A stretch of DNA of 64,000 nucleotides. Source: Chengkuizengella sp. SCS-71B (lineage in GTDB: Bacteria; Bacillota; Bacilli; Paenibacillales; KCTC-33759). A program made the translations under genes and the position numbers. Below, piece by piece: positions 29,989 to 38,404 of the stretch (positions within the stretch are counted from its first letter, which is position 1; each line of letters starts with the position of its first letter). Under the pieces are notes generated by a model. It had not been told where the DNA came from, made no database searches, and worked only from the letters and a program-made list of their open reading frames with translations. The stretch covers positions 372,001 through 436,000 of the forward strand of contig NZ_JAZHSH010000001.1 of assembly GCF_040100845.1 (NCBI RefSeq). Direction: 5' to 3'.

Positions 29989-30792
29989 GTGAAGGAAACA
30001 AAACTAGCAAGGTTATTGGTTTGTATATGGGTAATATTCGGTTTGGTGATGAGTGCAAACTTTGTTAATAGCGTGTATGGGTACACTGGAGACGTATATC
30101 ATTTTGGATTAAAAAAGAGTCGAAATGGTGATCCTGCTTCAATAGAACAAGAGGGTTTTTCAGATCTTTTAAAAAAACACGGTGCAATTTTTCTAGGGGA
30201 CACCTCCCAAAAAGTACTGTATTTAACATTTGATAATGGATATGAGAATGGGCACACTATAAAAATTTTGGATGTATTAAATGAAAAAAGGGTACCCGCA
30301 GTTTTTTTTGTGACAGGTCAATATGTAAAAGAACAACCTGATTTATTAAAGAGGATGGTAAATGAAGGTCACTTAATTGGTAATCATTCTTGGGGGCACC
30401 CGGATATGTCTACTATTTCTGATACTCGTATAGAGGAGGAGCTGGATAAGGTACAGGAAGCAGTTGCTGAGGTGACAGGGCAGTGGCAAATGGAATATAT
30501 GAGACCGCCAAGAGGGATTTTTAATGATCGTGTTCTTGAAATCAGCAGCAAGTTAGGATATACGAATGTTTTCTGGTCTCTAGCTTATAAAGATTGGGAT
30601 ACGAAAGCTCAAAAGGGATGGAAATATGCATACGACAGTGTCATGAGACAACTGCATCCAGGTGCTGTGATTCTTTTGCATTCAGTTTCTAAGGATAACG
30701 CAGAAGCTTTGGATAACATTATTGATGATGCTCGTAAACAAGGATATTCGTTTAAACGGATTGATGAGCTAAGTGTGAAGAATTATCAGTGA
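29989..30792 (+). CDS. pdaA: PdaA-type polysaccharide deacetylase, muramic delta-lactam synthesis
   Basis: A 267-residue CE4 enzyme. After an N-terminal hydrophobic signal segment come YLTFDNGYENG (with Asn in the second position of the usual DDG, as in PdaA), NHSWGHPDMS (metal His residues), MRPPRG and the C-terminal LLHSVS. PdaA deacetylates N-acetylmuramic acid after CwlD has removed its peptide, which gives the muramic lactam of the spore cortex needed for germination. The start is a GTG with AGGAGG. Two small hairpins (GTGTCT/AGACAC at 29874-29901 and CTTTGG/CCAAAG at 29922-29946) lie upstream. I saw no clear sigma-G promoter. Confidence 0.9.
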   Translation: MKETKLARLLVCIWVIFGLVMSANFVNSVYGYTGDVYHFGLKKSRNGDPASIEQEGFSDLLKKHGAIFLGDTSQKVLYLTFDNGYENGHTIKILDVLNEKRVPAVFFVTGQYVKEQPDLLKRMVNEGHLIGNHSWGHPDMSTISDTRIEEELDKVQEAVAEVTGQWQMEYMRPPRGIFNDRVLEISSKLGYTNVFWSLAYKDWDTKAQKGWKYAYDSVMRQLHPGAVILLHSVSKDNAEALDNIIDDARKQGYSFKRIDELSVKNYQ

Positions 30793-30929
30793 CGCTTTCT
30801 TCCTCACTTTTTGTTTATTAAATGGTATTTCTTTTTGTGGATTATTTGAAACTGGACTGTTACAATTACGTATAGAATGATTACTATTATCATACATAAT
30901 ATTGGAAAGAAACAGAGAGGGGAAAAAAT

Positions 30930-31943
30930 ATGGAAGTCATTAATGGGGAAGGAAAGTCATCTAACTCCCAGATGCCTCCGTTACCACCAGGAGCGATTAA
31001 AAAAGGGGTAATAGGGCTTGTATTAGTTTTGATTGTTTTAGCAGGAATAACGATGTTTTACACAGTGGAGGAGCAAGAGCATGCTGCAATTTTAACATTT
31101 GGGAAATACACAGATACTGTAATAGAATCGGGATTGCATTTTAAAGCACCTTATCCGATTCAACAGGTCGTTAAATTGCCGGCTAAAAGAACTCAGCAAA
31201 TTTATATCGGTTACGATGTGATTAATGGTCAAACCGTAGCAAAAGAGGAAGAGGCTCTAATGATCACAGGGGATGAAAACATCGTTTCAGCAGATGCAGT
31301 AGTCGAGTGGAGAATCAGTGACATTCGAGACTATCTATACAACATTGATAATCCAGAAGAATTTCTTAAAAATTCAGCTGTTGCATCCATTCGTTCTGTA
31401 ATGGGTTCTACGAATTTAGATTTTGCAATTACAGAAGGTAAGACGCAAATTCAAAGTGAAGTGTATAAAAAATTAATTGAATTGCAGGATGTTTATTCTA
31501 CAGGTATTCAAGTCATGGATATTAAATTTCAGGATATAGAACCTCCTGAAGGTGAAGTTCAAGCTGCTTTTAAAGCTGTTACAGATGCTAGAGAAGAGAA
31601 AAATACAAAAATTAATAATGCACAGGAGTATATGAATGATCGTTTGCCAAAAGCGAGAGGGGAAGCACAAGCATTAATTGAAAATGCAGAAGCAGACAAA
31701 AAATCAAGAATTTTAAACGCACAGGGTGACGTTGAAAAATTTAATGCCATTTATACTGAATATGTGAAAAGTCCTACGATTACAGAAAATCGCTTAGTGA
31801 TAGAAACGTTAGAAAAAATTCTTCCTAATGCGAAAGTTGTAGTTACAGATGATTCAGGAGATACCGTAAAATATTTACCTTTAAATGAACTAACAAATAG
31901 TAAATCAACAAATAAATCATCACAAGGAGGAGAGTCACAATGA
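30930..31943 (+). CDS. hflK: HflK, SPFH/band 7 membrane protein (FtsH modulator)
   Basis: A 337-residue protein with one transmembrane segment near residues 28-48 and an SPFH domain (EEQEHAAILTFGKYTDTV onward). A coiled-coil region rich in Ala/Glu (ENAEADKKSRILNAQGD) and a polar tail follow. HflK forms a large complex with HflC that cages the FtsH protease in enteric bacteria. Its role in Bacillales is less clear. AGAGGGGA precedes the ATG. The last bases overlap hflC by ATGA, so the subunits are made together. Confidence 0.9.
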   Translation: MEVINGEGKSSNSQMPPLPPGAIKKGVIGLVLVLIVLAGITMFYTVEEQEHAAILTFGKYTDTVIESGLHFKAPYPIQQVVKLPAKRTQQIYIGYDVINGQTVAKEEEALMITGDENIVSADAVVEWRISDIRDYLYNIDNPEEFLKNSAVASIRSVMGSTNLDFAITEGKTQIQSEVYKKLIELQDVYSTGIQVMDIKFQDIEPPEGEVQAAFKAVTDAREEKNTKINNAQEYMNDRLPKARGEAQALIENAEADKKSRILNAQGDVEKFNAIYTEYVKSPTITENRLVIETLEKILPNAKVVVTDDSGDTVKYLPLNELTNSKSTNKSSQGGESQ

Positions 31944-32815
31944 ATAATCAAAAGAAATTAATAACAGCAATCATCGTTGTAGCTTTAGTTATTTTATTGG
32001 GATTTACCTCTCTCTTTATTGTGAATGAAGGGGAATACAAAGTCGTATTACAATTTGGCGAAGCTGTTCAAATTTATCAAGACCCAGGGATTAAATTTAA
32101 AATTCCATTTATCCAATCTGTGACTTCACTTCCTAAGAGACAAATGTTATATGATAGCAATCCAACACCGATTTTAACAAAGGATAAAAAACCGATCGAA
32201 GTGGATAATTATACGGTCTGGAGAATTGAAAATCCGAAACAATTTTTACAAACAGCACAAACGTTAAGTAATGGTGAAAAAAGAATTGATAATGCTGTAT
32301 ATAACACTGTAAGGCGTAAATTGTCTGAGATTGATTATGGAGACATTATTAGTGAGACCGGATCTGCACGTGGAGATTTAAACAAACAAATTTCCGATGA
32401 AGTGGCAAGTGTGTTAGAACGTGATAAATATGGAATCAAAATTGTAGATGTACGTATTAAAAGAACAGATTTACCGAATGAAAATAAAGAGAGTGTATTT
32501 AAGAGAATGATCTCAGATCGCCGTGCAATTGCTGCTAGATACCTTTCTGAGGGTGATGAGGAATACCGTAAAATTACTTCCAATGCAGATCGATTAGCGA
32601 AGGAACTTATAGCAGAAGCTCAAGCATCATCTAAGAAAATTATTGCTGAAGGAGAACAAGAAGCAGCAAGTATTTACAATGCAGCTTATGGAAAAGACGC
32701 TGAATTTTATAAATTGTATCGCACATTAGAAAGTTATATAACCACCTTCCAAGGTGAACCGATCATTATGTTACCTATTACCTCACCATATGCACAGATT
32801 TTATTAGGAAGATAA
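31940..32815 (+). CDS. hflC: HflC, SPFH/band 7 membrane protein
   Basis: A 291-residue partner of HflK with one N-terminal transmembrane segment (residues about 8-28) and an SPFH domain starting at VNEGEYKVVLQFGEAV. A helical region, SEGDEEYRKITSNADRLAKE, follows and then the conserved ending YRTLESYITTFQGEPIIMLP. It starts inside the hflK stop codon (ATGA) after a good AGGAGGAG. The terminator just downstream closes the operon. Confidence 0.9.
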   Translation: MNNQKKLITAIIVVALVILLGFTSLFIVNEGEYKVVLQFGEAVQIYQDPGIKFKIPFIQSVTSLPKRQMLYDSNPTPILTKDKKPIEVDNYTVWRIENPKQFLQTAQTLSNGEKRIDNAVYNTVRRKLSEIDYGDIISETGSARGDLNKQISDEVASVLERDKYGIKIVDVRIKRTDLPNENKESVFKRMISDRRAIAARYLSEGDEEYRKITSNADRLAKELIAEAQASSKKIIAEGEQEAASIYNAAYGKDAEFYKLYRTLESYITTFQGEPIIMLPITSPYAQILLGR

Positions 32816-32868
32816 CAACACAACATTTTACCAACTTGGTGAATTTATAGATCTTAAGAACTATTTAG

Positions 32869-32912
32869 AAGTATAGGAGTCCTTTTTTTAGGAATAAACT
32901 CCTATACTTTTA
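32869..32912 (+). terminator. Rho-independent terminator of hflKC
   Basis: AAGTATAGGAGT and ACTCCTATACTT form a perfect 12-bp stem with a 17-base T- and A-rich loop, followed by TTTAATT. Confidence 0.75.
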
Positions 32913-33032
32913 ATTATTTATGCAGCAGGATTTTTTTTCCTATCTGTCGAAGATTGTCTGATACAATGTAATAAAAGTACTAAAAAAGGGAATATATTGA
33001 CGTTTGTTATCACTTTTTAAGGAGATCAGCAT

Positions 33033-33848
33033 ATGAACAAAAGTACAATTATTGGTTTGTTTATTGGGTTACTGTCTTTAGGTTTTGGTATGGTTTTAAA
33101 AGGTGCAAGTCTTTTATCTTTATTTAATTTTACTGCATTACTTATTATAATCGGAGGAACCATTGCATCTGTCATGATTGGATTTCCAATGTATGAACTA
33201 AAAAAAATCCCTCAATTATTTAAAATTCTTTTTACAGAGCAAAAACTATTAACACAACAAGAAACAATTGCTGTTTTTAAAGACTGGGCAATGATAACAA
33301 GAAGAGAAGGATTACTTGTTCTTGAAAATAAAATGAATGATATTGAAGAACCTTTTTTGAAAAACGGGATGCGAATGATTATTGATGGTAATGATCCTGA
33401 TTTTGTGAGAGAGGTATTAATGGAAGATATATCTGCAACTGAAAACAGGCATGAGGCTGGGGCACAGATCTTTACACAAGCGGGTACTTATGCACCAACT
33501 TTAGGCGTGTTGGGGGCTGTTGTTGGTTTAATAGCAGCTTTGAGTACTTTAAATGATGTAGATATCTTAGGTCGTTCTATTGCCGCTGCATTTATCGCAA
33601 CTTTATTAGGTATTTTTACGGGATATGTGTTATGGCATCCTTTTGCGAATAAGCTGAGACGTTTATCTCAAAGGGAAATTGAGTTGAAACTTATGATGGT
33701 TGAAGGATTGCTTTCTATTCAATCAGGTATTTCAAGTGCTGCGATTCAACATAAGTTATCCGTATTTCTTCCTCAAAATGAACGAAATCAAGAGAGGAAA
33801 GGAAGTAAGGAGAGTGTAGCTGGTGAAACGTACGCGGAAGTTAGATAA
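33033..33848 (+). CDS. motA: Flagellar stator protein MotA (or MotP)
   Basis: A 271-residue stator subunit with four transmembrane segments. The conserved TYAPTLGVLGAVVGLIAAL stretch (third segment) carries the Pro important for torque. The cytoplasmic loop between segments 2 and 3 contains the charged residues that contact FliG. It overlaps the motB gene by 26 bases. Whether the pair is proton driven (MotAB) or sodium driven (MotPS) I cannot decide from the sequence. Together with motB it shows the organism is probably flagellated. Confidence 0.85.
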   Translation: MNKSTIIGLFIGLLSLGFGMVLKGASLLSLFNFTALLIIIGGTIASVMIGFPMYELKKIPQLFKILFTEQKLLTQQETIAVFKDWAMITRREGLLVLENKMNDIEEPFLKNGMRMIIDGNDPDFVREVLMEDISATENRHEAGAQIFTQAGTYAPTLGVLGAVVGLIAALSTLNDVDILGRSIAAAFIATLLGIFTGYVLWHPFANKLRRLSQREIELKLMMVEGLLSIQSGISSAAIQHKLSVFLPQNERNQERKGSKESVAGETYAEVR

Positions 33849-34575
33849 TCACACTAAAATCGATGAATCTTGGCTCATCCCATATGCAGATTTATTAGTT
33901 TTGCTGCTTGCTTTATTTATTGTATTATTCAGTTCAAGTGAAATTGATTCTGAAAAAATGAAGAAGCTTGCAAGTTCATTGAATGCCTATTTGGATGGTG
34001 GCACGAGTATACTTGAAGGAGATACCAGAGTGAAATCTGCAGATGATTTCGATAACGGTGATTTAACTTCTATTGATGAAACCAATTTCACTCCACATTA
34101 TGAATATGATTTAGAGAGTTTAAAAAATCAGCTGCAGGCATACATAGATAACAATGAATTGACCTCTCAATTAAAAATAGAAATGGATAAATATTTGCTA
34201 AAGTTAACGATAAGTGATAATACTTTATTTGAACCTGGGAGTGCGGATGTGAAGTTTGGATCTAGAAAACTAGCGATCACGATTGCAGAATTGCTCGAGA
34301 ATTATCCGGACTATGAAGTGTTAGTAGCAGGACATACAGACAATATTCCACATCATTCAGAACAATTTGAATCTAATTGGGAGCTTAGTTCAACAAGAGC
34401 TTTAAATTATATGCGAATTTTGTTAGAGAATGAAAAATTAGATCCGCAAAACTTTAGTGCAATTGGATATAGTGAATATCATCCTGTAGCAACGAATGAC
34501 ACTTCAGAAGGGCGTGAAGCGAACCGTCGAGTAGAGGTTCTGATTACTAAAGTATTTGAAAGTACTCAAAATTAG
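33823..34575 (+). CDS. motB: Flagellar stator protein MotB (or MotS)
   Basis: A 250-residue stator subunit. A single transmembrane segment begins at SWLIPYADLLVLLLALFIVL, and Asp23 in YADL is the ion-binding residue. The C-terminal OmpA-like peptidoglycan-binding domain contains AGHTDNIPHHSEQFESNWEL, SSTRALN and EGREANRRVEVLI. The start is a GTG inside the end of motA, which implies coupled translation. Ion specificity is uncertain. Confidence 0.87.
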   Translation: MKRTRKLDNHTKIDESWLIPYADLLVLLLALFIVLFSSSEIDSEKMKKLASSLNAYLDGGTSILEGDTRVKSADDFDNGDLTSIDETNFTPHYEYDLESLKNQLQAYIDNNELTSQLKIEMDKYLLKLTISDNTLFEPGSADVKFGSRKLAITIAELLENYPDYEVLVAGHTDNIPHHSEQFESNWELSSTRALNYMRILLENEKLDPQNFSAIGYSEYHPVATNDTSEGREANRRVEVLITKVFESTQN

Positions 34576-34595
34576 ACTTCCATATAGAAGGATTG

Positions 34596-34763
34596 ATGAA
34601 TCAGCAAAAAGAGTGCTTAAAAACGTTAACAGATGATGTGTTTTATGCTCTTGGTTCTAATAGTCAAATCAGCCTAGGGCAAGGTGCCATTACATATGAA
34701 AAAAGTAAGCATAGGATCAAAATTGAAGTTGATAATATCATTAATGTAGTTAGTTTGATTTAA
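34596..34763 (+). CDS. Small hypothetical protein after motB
   Basis: A 55-codon ORF 20 bases after motB with GAAGGATTG immediately before its ATG. The peptide is polar, has one Cys and no membrane segment, and ends in a beta-like stretch (HRIKIEVDNIINVVSLI). I recognise no family. It may be a real small gene of the same transcript or a spore-associated peptide. Confidence 0.45.
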   Translation: MNQQKECLKTLTDDVFYALGSNSQISLGQGAITYEKSKHRIKIEVDNIINVVSLI

Positions 34764-34825
34764 TTACTTAAATTAATAACATAACAGAGCTCTTTTTTAC
34801 ATTCCAGCCTATAGATAAGAGTCCA

Positions 34826-34854
34826 AGCAACTTTATTAAATTGTTCATAAGATA
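34826..34854 (+). promoter_or_regulatory. Candidate sigma-K-type promoter
   Basis: AGCA (34826-34829), a 16-base spacer and CATAAGATA (34846-34854) match the sigma-K pattern (a GCA-containing -35 and CATANNNTA at -10). It lies 39 bases upstream of the 151-residue protein gene. The same spacing recurs before the two LysM genes. Confidence 0.5.
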
Positions 34855-34892
34855 GAATGAACGGATAATTTATGAAGTTAGGAGGTAAGTTT

Positions 34893-35348
34893 ATGGGATT
34901 AAAGAAAGGATCTTTTGTTGTTGCTGATACGGTTTCGGTAGATGATCCATATGATATTAATGATCCAAATGTAATTAATCTTGTTGGAGACGCACCTACA
35001 GTTGTAGCTTCTGTCGACGTATGTATCAAACAACCACAGAAAACACAAGTATCACTGGATTCAATGGCTCAAATCGCTGTTATAGATGAAGAAGCTAATG
35101 TAACTTTTGAAGTAATCTATGAGATCTTGCGTAATGATACTACCATAGCAACAATCAATGATGAAATGGATTATGTAACAGCTAACCAAGGAAGACATAC
35201 AAACTTTCCAAACTTTCCTTTAGTGGATAATAATCCAAGTGCTGGACTTAATACGTATAACCTCAGATGTACATTGGTTACTCCTCCTCCTGAGGGTAGT
35301 CTTACTGTTGGTTCCCGAAGTCTTAAAGCTACAGTATTTGAATGCTAG
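34893..35348 (+). CDS. Hypothetical beta-rich protein, possible spore-surface protein
   Basis: A 151-residue protein with no signal peptide or membrane segment. It is rich in Val, Asn, Asp and Thr, as expected for beta structure (VSLDSMAQIAVIDEEANVTF; NPSAGLNTYNLRCTLVTPPP), and ends with Cys as its last residue. AGGAGG precedes the ATG at 34893. The candidate sigma-K promoter upstream and the adjacent LysM genes suggest a mother-cell protein that joins the spore coat or exosporium. That is inference, as I do not recognise the family. Confidence 0.6.
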   Translation: MGLKKGSFVVADTVSVDDPYDINDPNVINLVGDAPTVVASVDVCIKQPQKTQVSLDSMAQIAVIDEEANVTFEVIYEILRNDTTIATINDEMDYVTANQGRHTNFPNFPLVDNNPSAGLNTYNLRCTLVTPPPEGSLTVGSRSLKATVFEC

Positions 35349-35393
35349 ATACTAGTTTGAAAATAAAATTTTATGATTAAACGGTTAACAGAA

Positions 35394-35417
35394 TGCGCTG
35401 CTATAGCGCTTTTTTTA
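35394..35417 (+). terminator. Rho-independent terminator
   Basis: GCGCT and AGCGC around a 5-base loop form a short G+C-rich stem, followed by a run of eight T's. Confidence 0.8.
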
Positions 35418-35494
35418 TTGGGAAATAATCATCCAGTGTGCTAGGGATGGGAATACATACTCCTTTAATTATTAAAATGATGATAAGAAGTAGG

Positions 35495-35523
35495 GGCAAA
35501 ATATCTTGGGTAAACATACTTTA
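35495..35523 (+). promoter_or_regulatory. Candidate sigma-K-type promoter of the first LysM gene
   Basis: GGCA (35495-35498), 16 bases, then CATACTTTA (35515-35523), 32 bases before the LysM gene. It fits the sigma-K pattern. CATACTTT would also fit a sigma-E -10. Confidence 0.55.
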
Positions 35524-35554
35524 ACTATGAAAGAGGTTATGGAGGTTAAAGAAT

Positions 35555-36346
35555 ATGATTGCGCATGTAGTCAAAGAAGGGGAAAATTTGTGGGGTATAT
35601 CTCAAAAGTATGGCATTCCACTACAAATGATTATAAAACAGAATCATCTTACTAGTGGAATGATTTATATAGGTCAGACATTAATGATACCAACTATGGA
35701 ACATGCACATATAGTGAAATCTGGGGACACATTATACGATTTATGTCAAACTTATGGAATTTCGGTGAATGAAATTATGGAAGCAAACAATTTAAGCAAC
35801 ACTGTGATCTATGTAGGTCAAAAGTTAATCATCCCCAAAAAAGGCGAATGGTATATTGTCCAAAGTGGAGATACACTATTTGCAATCTCAAGTAGATACG
35901 GAGTAACTGTACAGGAAATCGTGGATGTTAACAATCTAAGTGATGCCGGGTATATCTATGTAGGTCAAATGTTATATATCCCTGCCAGCTCTGAACCTGT
36001 GGAACCACCACAACCAACAGAGCCACCAGAAGTTAATGTGTACATTGTCAAATCGGGAGATTCTCTAAATACAATATCAAATCAATCTAATGTTCCTATT
36101 GATACCTTAATAAAAATCAACAATATATTAGATCCCGATAGTATTTATATCGGTCAAATGTTGATTGTGCCAATTAAACCGGAAACAGGCGAATATCACA
36201 TTGTTGTACCAGGTGATACGCTAACTAAAATCGCACAATATCATAATGTGAACCGAAATGAATTAATGAGGATGAATGGATTAACAGATCCGAATAAGAT
36301 TAGAGTAGGTCAAGTATTGATGCTTCCTCCACCTGTACCCGTCTAA
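35555..36346 (+). CDS. Five-LysM-domain protein, probable spore coat protein
   Basis: A 263-residue protein made almost entirely of five LysM domains (about residues 2-46, 50-94, 97-142, 160-205, 211-257). Each has the pattern V-x-x-GDTL...I-x-x-x-x-x-V...YVGQ-x-L-x-IP. LysM domains bind N-acetylglucosamine-containing glycans such as peptidoglycan or cortex. There is no signal peptide, as in the spore proteins SafA and YaaH, which are made in the mother cell and placed at the cortex-coat border. A sigma-K-like promoter upstream supports the same timing. Domains 3 and 4 are separated by a Pro/Glu linker. Confidence 0.82.
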   Translation: MIAHVVKEGENLWGISQKYGIPLQMIIKQNHLTSGMIYIGQTLMIPTMEHAHIVKSGDTLYDLCQTYGISVNEIMEANNLSNTVIYVGQKLIIPKKGEWYIVQSGDTLFAISSRYGVTVQEIVDVNNLSDAGYIYVGQMLYIPASSEPVEPPQPTEPPEVNVYIVKSGDSLNTISNQSNVPIDTLIKINNILDPDSIYIGQMLIVPIKPETGEYHIVVPGDTLTKIAQYHNVNRNELMRMNGLTDPNKIRVGQVLMLPPPVPV

Positions 36347-36433
36347 TGTTTTATGTTTATTTAGAAATCATAACCTCTGTGCAAAAAAACTCAAAAAATA
36401 GTCATTTGTCACAAAAAATAGGCATTTGACCGA

Positions 36434-36462
36434 GGCAATTTATCAGGGTTCATCATACCTTA
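36434..36462 (+). promoter_or_regulatory. Candidate sigma-K-type promoter of the second LysM gene
   Basis: GGCA (36434-36437), 16 bases, then CATACCTTA (36454-36462), 61 bases before the next LysM gene. It has the same architecture as the promoter at 35495-35523. Confidence 0.55.
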
Positions 36463-36522
36463 TCAATGAGATAAATATTAGTTGAGTTAAACATCATCAA
36501 CATTAGGAGGTTTTTTTACATT

Positions 36523-37518
36523 ATGATTTATGTAGTACAGGCGAACGATACATTGAATGAAATCGCAGCAAAATATGGTGTTACCGTTCAAGCGATTATG
36601 GAAGTGAATGGAATTACAAATCAGGATTATATTGTTGTAGGTCAAAAGCTTTATATACCTACAATTGGTGTAGCAGATACCTATATTGTTCAACCGGGAG
36701 ATACGCTAAATGATATTGCGGCTGCATATAATGTTTCAGTATCTGATCTTATTCGATTAAATAATCTTCAGGATCCCAATATGTTATATGTGGGTCAAAT
36801 GCTGAAAATTCCAGTACCTATGGAAATGGAAACTTATGTAGTACAGCCAGGTGATTCATTATATATGATTTCTCAGAAATTTGGAGTACCTATTATTGAC
36901 TTAGTTGAGATTAATAATATTACTGAAGAAAGTTACCTTTATGTAGGTCAGATACTGTACATTCCAAAGGCGCAACCAGCACCAGAAGAACCTATAGCGG
37001 GAACTTACGTTGTACAGTCTGGTGACACATTAAACGCGATTTCACAACGTTCAGGTGTTTCTGTGGAAGATTTGATGGCAATTAATAATATTTCAGATCC
37101 AAATATGCTTTATGTAGGTCAAGTATTACGAGTCCCTGTTCTTCCAGAGCCAGGTGTGGCGTACCATATCGTTAAACCAAGGGAGACGATTTGGAGAATT
37201 GCACGAATGTATGGTATTAGAGCAAGAAGATTGATGAGATATAACAATATTATTTCTCCTTTGGATTTATATGTAGGTCAAGTGCTCTTAATTCCGGAAG
37301 CTATGACAGAACCAGAGCCTGAACCAGAGCCTGAACCAGAGCCAGAGCCAGAACCGGAAGAAGTTTATCATACAGTTCTTGAAGGAGAAACATTTGAAAC
37401 TATAGCAAATCAATATGGTATAACTGCTAGAGAGTTGGCAGATTACAATGGTATGCAGGTAGGAACTATGCCTGAACCTGGCACTGCTCTTAAAATTCCA
37501 CCTGCTTCAATGTCCTAA
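36523..37518 (+). CDS. Six-LysM-domain protein, probable spore coat protein
   Basis: A 331-residue protein with six LysM domains (about residues 1-46, 52-98, 103-148, 161-207, 214-260, 285-328). A (PE)n linker near residues 264-283 separates the last domain. It is closely related to the preceding five-LysM protein and probably arose by duplication. It has no signal peptide or catalytic domain. A strong AGGAGG precedes the ATG. By analogy with SafA/YaaH-type proteins it should bind cortex peptidoglycan during spore assembly. Direct evidence is limited to the domain pattern and the sigma-K-like promoter. Confidence 0.82.
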   Translation: MIYVVQANDTLNEIAAKYGVTVQAIMEVNGITNQDYIVVGQKLYIPTIGVADTYIVQPGDTLNDIAAAYNVSVSDLIRLNNLQDPNMLYVGQMLKIPVPMEMETYVVQPGDSLYMISQKFGVPIIDLVEINNITEESYLYVGQILYIPKAQPAPEEPIAGTYVVQSGDTLNAISQRSGVSVEDLMAINNISDPNMLYVGQVLRVPVLPEPGVAYHIVKPRETIWRIARMYGIRARRLMRYNNIISPLDLYVGQVLLIPEAMTEPEPEPEPEPEPEPEPEEVYHTVLEGETFETIANQYGITARELADYNGMQVGTMPEPGTALKIPPASMS

Positions 37519-37557
37519 ATTCCATTTTACCCATTATCAATTATCAATTAATCCATA

Positions 37558-37588
37558 AAGCTCCGATTGCCTATTGGGGCTCTTTTTT
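37558..37588. terminator. Terminator between the LysM gene and the convergent membrane protein gene
   Basis: AGCTCC and GGGGCT form a stem with one G-T pair and an 11-base loop, followed by six T's on the plus strand. It overlaps the last codons of the minus-strand gene. Confidence 0.65.
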
Positions 37589-38398
37589 ATGCAGCCAAAA
37601 ATGATACTGTGTGCTAATTTCCCAAACCTTCAAATAAACCCTAATAAAATATTGGATTTGATTTATTATGATTGCCCAAAAACCTACCCACATCATAGAG
37701 ACAGAAAAAAATAAAGCTGTAAATACGCCAATGATAATAATAATGATTAGACTTAAACCATTAGTAATTACTATATTTTTTAACATAAATACAACTGGTG
37801 ATGTGATATTATTGCTCGTGGTTTTACCCCATTGAATATACATGAATAGGATATGGATAATCCAAACATATACGATATAAGCTATCAATACAGGGGTAAC
37901 ATTCCAAAGTAATGAATACGGAGTAGTATAAGTTTCTAGTGTATTTTTTAAAAATGGGAATATCCAATAAAGAGGTAAACTAAAGAACAACAGATGGATG
38001 CAAGAAATGATAAAAAATGACCTACCCAATTTAATAACCCCTTGTAAAAACAAAGGTTTATCAGATTTGGACTCCTTATGATGTATAGCATAAAAAAGTC
38101 CTGCATTCAGTAGTGGGGATACTATCCAGCGTATACCTATGAATATCAAGAGAGGAGAGAGGAACTTTAACATGAAATCTCCATCTGTGATTAAATACTG
38201 ACCTTCTATAATAAATAACTGTCTAGCGTCCATAATGCTAGAGTCTGGAAAACGTAGTGAAATTGAGATAATGACACTTTCAATCCATTGAAATAATAAG
38301 ATCCCACATACTAGCTGATACATTGAAAATAATAAGATATAAACCATATTTTGATTTGTTGTTTTCAATCCTTGTTTTATTATATTTACTATCATCAT
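37571..38398 (-). CDS. Polytopic membrane protein of unknown function
   Basis: A 275-residue protein with about six hydrophobic segments (near residues 15-40, 75-100, 128-152, 165-190, 210-232, 235-258). It begins MMIVNIIKQGLKTTNQN, a short cytoplasmic amphipathic start seen in integral membrane proteins of the DUF975 or YesL kind, but I cannot assign it. It lies 6 bases downstream of the M1 peptidase gene on the same strand, so the two are cotranscribed and may work together at the membrane. Confidence 0.65.
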   Translation of the reverse strand: MMIVNIIKQGLKTTNQNMVYILLFSMYQLVCGILLFQWIESVIISISLRFPDSSIMDARQLFIIEGQYLITDGDFMLKFLSPLLIFIGIRWIVSPLLNAGLFYAIHHKESKSDKPLFLQGVIKLGRSFFIISCIHLLFFSLPLYWIFPFLKNTLETYTTPYSLLWNVTPVLIAYIVYVWIIHILFMYIQWGKTTSNNITSPVVFMLKNIVITNGLSLIIIIIIGVFTALFFSVSMMWVGFWAIIINQIQYFIRVYLKVWEISTQYHFWLHKKEPQ

Positions 38399-38404
38399 AT
38401 CACC

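Noticed and set aside
35495-36462. Sigma-E instead of sigma-K for the LysM gene promoters
   Set aside because: The -10 would fit sigma-E, but the GGCA at the -35 with a 16-base spacer in both promoters fits sigma-K better. It is not fully excluded.
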